This document shows positions 59,573 to 64,000 of a stretch of DNA of 64,000 bases, piece by piece. The notes under the pieces were generated by a model. The model worked only from the letters and a program-made list of their open reading frames with translations, was not told where the DNA came from and did no database searches. The first letter of the stretch is position 1. Each line of letters starts with the position of its first letter. Both the position numbers and the translations under genes were made by a program. This stretch comes from Edaphochlamys debaryana. Its lineage: Eukaryota > Chlorophyta > Chlorophyceae > Chlamydomonadales. Location of the stretch: contig JAEHOE010000052.1 in assembly GCA_016858145.1 (NCBI GenBank), positions 248,001-312,000 of the forward strand, in the 5' to 3' direction.

Positions 59573-62500
59573 TCAGGGCTCGGACGGCGCCTGAAGGTTC
59601 GTAGCCCTATCCAGGGCTGCCGGAGCCGCGCCAGAGTCCTGACCGGTTTCCCTGCACAGCCGCGACGGAGCGAGCTCCTGCATAAAGCGGCGGGCGGGGC
59701 CAAGACAGGCAAGAGGAGAAACGTGAGACGGGGGATGAGGGAGCTGCGTCGGGTCCGCCGCCTCTCCATCCCGCCCTGGGGCCACACTTCTGGACAGCCT
59801 CTTCGCCATGTCCGCACGCGTGTGGCTCCCGCAAGTCCGGAGTAGTCCTCATCTGTCTCGCTCTCAGACCTAGCTTGAGCCTAAGTGGGCGCGTGAACTC
59901 CCCCCTTACCCCGTTTAACTTCATTCCACAACGCCCCACGCCCATCCTACTGCCCCTCCTTGGCCATCCGCGCCCCACCTGCTGAATCAGCAGCAGCCGC
60001 TTCACCAGCTCAGCCGCCGCCGGGCGCCGGAGGGGGTCCTGTTGGGTGCGGCCGGTGGGGATGGGCATGAGAACCGGCTAGTGGAAGCGAGCAAGAAGCA
60101 AGGATGCAGGAAAGGCTGCAAGCCGGTCACTGGCAACTGACAACTGCACAGGGCGGAAGGTGCGCCTGAGCCCCGCAGCCGCCATCGCCCAGGCACTGCC
60201 CAGAACTTGTCCTGGGGGTGACGCCCAAGCAGGGGCCCAGCGAGCAACAATCGGCCCGGTTACGGACCAAGCAACGAATCCCCAGCCCCCGTGCCACCGT
60301 GCCCAGTCAACTACTGCTTACCCGGTCCCAGCACTCGGCGATCAGCCGTGCCAGCTTGATGGGCCATCGATCCGGGCTCTCCCCCGGTGCGCCCACGGCC
60401 GGCATGGGCAGACGGGCGTTATGGACTTGAACGCTGATCGCGATGTTGACGGTGTTCTAGTCGCGACATAAATGGAAGGGCCAGAAGACAAGAGAATCAG
60501 GTGGGAGGCATGAGCGCGTGCGTCGACGAGCTCATTCCATGTGCGCCTCATTAACATGCTTGCACGCCGGCTGCATGCCGCGCCAATGTTCCCCCGGCTT
60601 ACAGGAGCAGCCCTTAACTCACCATTCCAGACCAGGGCTTGTATCCCGCTAGCGCCTCCCAGACAAGGACGCCCCAGGAGTAGATGTCCTGGGGACAGAG
60701 CGAGGAGGCGATGGGGGTGGGGGCCGGGGGAGGCAGGTGACATGGGGCATTGGGGATCCCTCCAAGCATTCTGCAAGTCTCCATGAGCATAAGCTTCACC
60801 TCAAGCGGACATCCAACCGCTGGTGCCGTACACCCATGACTCACCGTCTTGTACGTGATGCCCTCGGCGACCAAGTCGTAGCACTCCTGGGGGAGGGAGG
60901 GAAGGAGACGAGTGTGAGGAGGAAAGAATGAAACCCACCCCCTGCGCTTCCAAGGATGACCTCTCCGTATATACGCCCGCGCAATGCGTACCGGCGCGAG
61001 GTATGCGGGGGTCCCGGCCTCGGGGTGCATCGTCTGAAGCATGGTCTGCCGCAGCCGGGACAGACCAAAGTCCTGAAGGAATGGTGGACCGGCGGCCAGA
61101 AGGCAAGGTCGGTTGGGCGCAAGGGAAGCTAGCACGTGAGCTGGCACCTTTGAGTCCTGGGCTTGGGCTCACCGATATCTTGACCACGGGATGGGGGCTG
61201 TGTGGGTCGTTGATGAGGACGTTGCCGGGCTTGAGGTCGCGGTGCAGGACTGGGGGCGGTGAGGGGCAGGGCGTGGGCTTCAGAGGCTAGTGCACAACAT
61301 TGCGGGCCCTCGAGTCAGCATGACACGCCAAACCAGCCCCCCTCGGCCCCTCGCCAGGGCACGCACCTGTGGGGTGCAGGTACTCGAGGCCCCGAGCCAC
61401 CTCCAAGGCAATGTGGATGACCACTGGAAGGGGCAGCAGGGTACCAGGCGTGCCGTGCAGCAGCCGCTCCAGGGAAGTCTCCATCCTGTGTACGATCGTA
61501 CAACCGGGGTAGAGGTCGTACAGCAGTACTGCTCTGTGCAGGGAGGAGCTGTACGGCAATCTCGCATGCCCGCCCACCTCTCCATGACGATGCAGGGCCG
61601 CGGCGGGTTGGCGCAGGCGGCCAGCACCCGCACGATGCAGGGGTGCGTGCAGCGGGCCAGCACCTCAAGCTCCTGCTCGTGTGCAATGGCAGGGAGCACA
61701 GGACACAGGGCTTCAACGCATGGACTCAAACGCAGGGACACCCCTGCTCGGACATCTGCTGGCTTGCTTCTCCCCCAAACCTAGTTTCCGAACGCCCGGA
61801 CCAGATCCCATGCGTTTCTCCCCATGACACTTTACCTGCTCAAAGCCCTTGACTAGTTTCGCCGCGTCATCCGCGTGGATCTGCGCGAGATCCTCGGCGA
61901 TCAGCTTCACAGCTACGGCCTGCCCGGCCATCTCCCCCGCGTACACACGCCCAGAGCCGCCTGCGTGCGAGGCAGGGCGAGGCGGGGTGGACGCACGAGG
62001 GGACCCTCAGGGTTTAGGGCCCCTAAACCGCAAGGGACCCTTCCGGCACAGGGGAGGCTGTGGGCGACGAGCTCGGGGTCAGGGAGTCTTGATCCGCACG
62101 GTTCGCACAATCGCCGAGCCCACCTTTGCCCAGCAGTTGCGGGAGGAGGCGCACGACGGGCACGTCCATGGCCGCACCGCAGCTGCTAGGCCCGTCCGGC
62201 TGGGGCTCGCTTGCGAAGCGCGACAGGGCGCGAGAGGTGCGACCAGCGCCGCCTTCCACGTCCCCGCCAGCCGTCAGCGGCGCGGGGGAAGAGTCTGGCC
62301 CCGCGTCCTGCGCAGGGCCGGGCAACACAGGGTGAGATGAGTTCATTCTGGGAAAGTGCCCTCTGCCCCGTGCCTCCTAGCTCCTCCTAGCCCGGGCGCA
62401 TTCTTGAGCCCTTGCTTCCAAAAGCACGCACGCATCCCGAGAGCCGTTGCCAGATCTGCCTCAGAGCAGATCTGTACATGATCTCCCCTACACCGATTCT

Positions 62501-63913
62501 ATTGGGCCCCCTTGACCCCGTCGACCCTGCCCCTGCCCACCTGCAGAAGCACATTGAAGGGCAGCCCGCCCCGGAAGGGCGTGTCTTCCGTCACAATACC
62601 CGGCGCGGACATTGGCTGTCTCCGAGCTGGTGATCCCACGGAACTAGTGGCAGGACCCTGCTGCTGATAGCTGCTGCTACCTGCGCTGTTGTTCCCAGCG
62701 CTACTAGCCCCCGCTTTCGCCGCCAGCGTCACGGCGGTTACCTCTGAGCCGAGCGTGCCCTGCCCCGCCGTCGCATACGGCGAGCAGCTCAGGTTGGTCG
62801 CGGCCGCGCTAATTACCGTTTCCGATTCGCTATTTCGCCAAGCCATGTTGTTATTATGCGAAGGCGAAACGCCTAAAGCCTTGAATATTCGCGCCCCCAT
62901 CGCGCTGCTGGCATCGCTGCTGCCCCCGTCGCCGCCTTTCTTCGCAGCTGCCCACCAAGATCCTGGCAGCCATGACGAGGGGTTGCTGGGGGCGTCATCT
63001 GGGCCGTCGTGCCCTTGCGCGGAGGGGCCCTTGCCTTGCCCGCTCCTGAAGATGCAAACGAGGGGACAGAGAGGGGGCATTGCTGTAAACGGAGGCGGGG
63101 GACAAAGAGCTGGAGAGTATAGACCCGAGAGTGAGCAAAACGAGCCTCAGAGGAGGAGGGGGGGCCGAGGCGTCGTAAGAATCACCCCACCGTTCGATAT
63201 CGGTGCCAGCAGCCGCCCTCCGCCGCCGCTGCTGCCATACCACCGCCGCCACCGCAACCACGCCCGCCACAAGCACGCCTGTCGGGGACACATGGATGAG
63301 GTACGCTTGGCACGGTAGGGCAGGAGAGCGGACCGGAAAGGTTGATACTACGTGGTTGATCTTGCGTGGCACCGATTCCGGGGTCCTTCCGCTCCCCGTC
63401 TTTTACTTCGTGTGGGCGTACCTGCCCCCACGCCAACAGCAACCGGAATGGTGACGTTGGGGCTGTCATTGCCGTGCGGAGCCTCCTGCGCGTTGTCAGG
63501 CCTCGGGGAGGCGGGGAGAGAGGTTGGAGAGCCCTGTGCTGCTTTGTCGCTGCCGTTTGCAGGCGACTCCGATGACTCTGGGGTTTGGCTTGCCTGCAAC
63601 AGCAATCGGCACCCGGGTCAGGTGCGGCGCCACAAGCAGAGGGGCTCAGGGCAAGGGTGCACCCCTTCGCATTTCAAGGGCTCCGGATTTGGGTTGCAGT
63701 CGCCCGCTCGCGGCCAATACCGGCTGAAGGCATGTTACGACAATTCCTTGCCACCAGTGCGCGGGAGGCCTGAACATCTGGACCCACCAGCAGGGGGCGC
63801 GATGCCTCATACACGGCTAGGTCAGTGTTGTACTGGTCAAACCACTTGGGCAGAGTGTTGTAGTACTGCCACGTGACTTCCATGCAACCGCTGAGGCCCA
63901 GCCTGTTTAGGCA
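59573..63913 (-). CDS. Receptor-like TKL (RAF-like) protein kinase, 5' end beyond window
   Basis: Exons seen: 63913-63788, 63593-63422, 63278-63191, 63045-62541, 62307-62124, 61960-61836, 61672-61578, 61485-61367, 61249-61173, 61072-60992, 60886-60845, 60688-60623, 60456-60322, 60038-59979 and 59677-59573. They give 659 residues in phase, without the N-terminus. Residues 1-90 are extracellular. A hydrophobic segment (~91-114) ending in WQQRRRR is the membrane span. A ~240-residue Ser/Gly/Ala linker follows. The kinase domain spans ~350-625: glycine loop GKGGSGRVY, Lys377 in VAVKL, helix-C Glu in FEQELEVL, HRDLKPGN at 474-481, DFG at 498-500, APE split across an exon junction, DIYSWGV, and the late Arg in DPLRRPA. 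All catalytic residues are present. It is a membrane kinase likely to phosphorylate Ser/Thr; the ligand is unknown. Confidence 0.88.
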
Positions 63914-64000
63914 CTGGGGGTGACACAGGGCAAGGGTGGCAAGGCGGAGGGTGGGTGCATGCAGGCAACAAGGGACGGCTCTTTTGCCAATGCCCAACGA

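Overview
The window looks like nuclear DNA of a volvocine green alga (Chlamydomonas/Volvox group). It is GC-rich, its genes are split into many short exons by GT-AG introns (occasionally GC-AG), it carries a nuclear gene for plastid ribosomal protein uL4 with a transit peptide, it has a receptor-type TKL kinase of the kind expanded in these algae, and G/C homopolymers and minisatellites are common. This assignment rests on pattern recognition; no database search was possible.

Layout. (1) 1-13494 is a macrosatellite: two full copies and a 1.6-kb partial third copy of a ~5.83-kb unit, with no convincing gene. The unit holds an ~82-bp minisatellite, an array of short hairpins, an internal ~245-bp duplication and a ~500-bp MITE-like element. 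(2) 13495-15841 is gene-poor and has long G and C runs. (3) 15842-38236 is a near-perfect ~22.4-kb palindrome (arms ~10.5-11.6 kb, ~260-bp spacer at 27456-27716). Each arm carries one copy of the same nine-exon gene, transcribed outward from mirrored TATA boxes. The encoded ~1281-residue secreted protein has a bacterial-style architecture: choice-of-anchor-L-like domain, Cys-rich linker, ten HYR repeats and a PxKF-like C-terminus. The arms differ by insertions made after duplication: a LINE-like, ORF1-only retroelement in the left arm, and a 56-bp MITE and a ~132-bp insertion in the right arm. (4) Right-arm homology stops exactly at the end of a Ty3/gypsy LTR (38237-38672), followed by a frameshifted, 5'-truncated integrase-chromodomain remnant. 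(5) 40130-43028 holds a partial or broken PAN/Apple-domain gene. (6) 43029-53225 (minus) is a 20-exon gene for a 1333-residue protein I do not recognise. (7) 53988-55939 (plus) is plastid uL4, divergent from it. (8) 55940-59572 has no clear gene but holds a second copy of the MITE-like element. (9) 59573 to beyond the right edge (minus) is the transmembrane TKL kinase, whose 5' end is missing.

The main interest is the palindrome with its intact, divergently transcribed pair of bacterial-looking adhesin-type genes, the retroelement dissected by empty/filled site comparison between arms and tandem copies, and the recurrent duplication of exon/donor junctions inside introns of the large gene. 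Exon models were built by eye from splice sites and frame. The models of the duplicated gene, the large gene, uL4 and the kinase all close in phase, which supports them.
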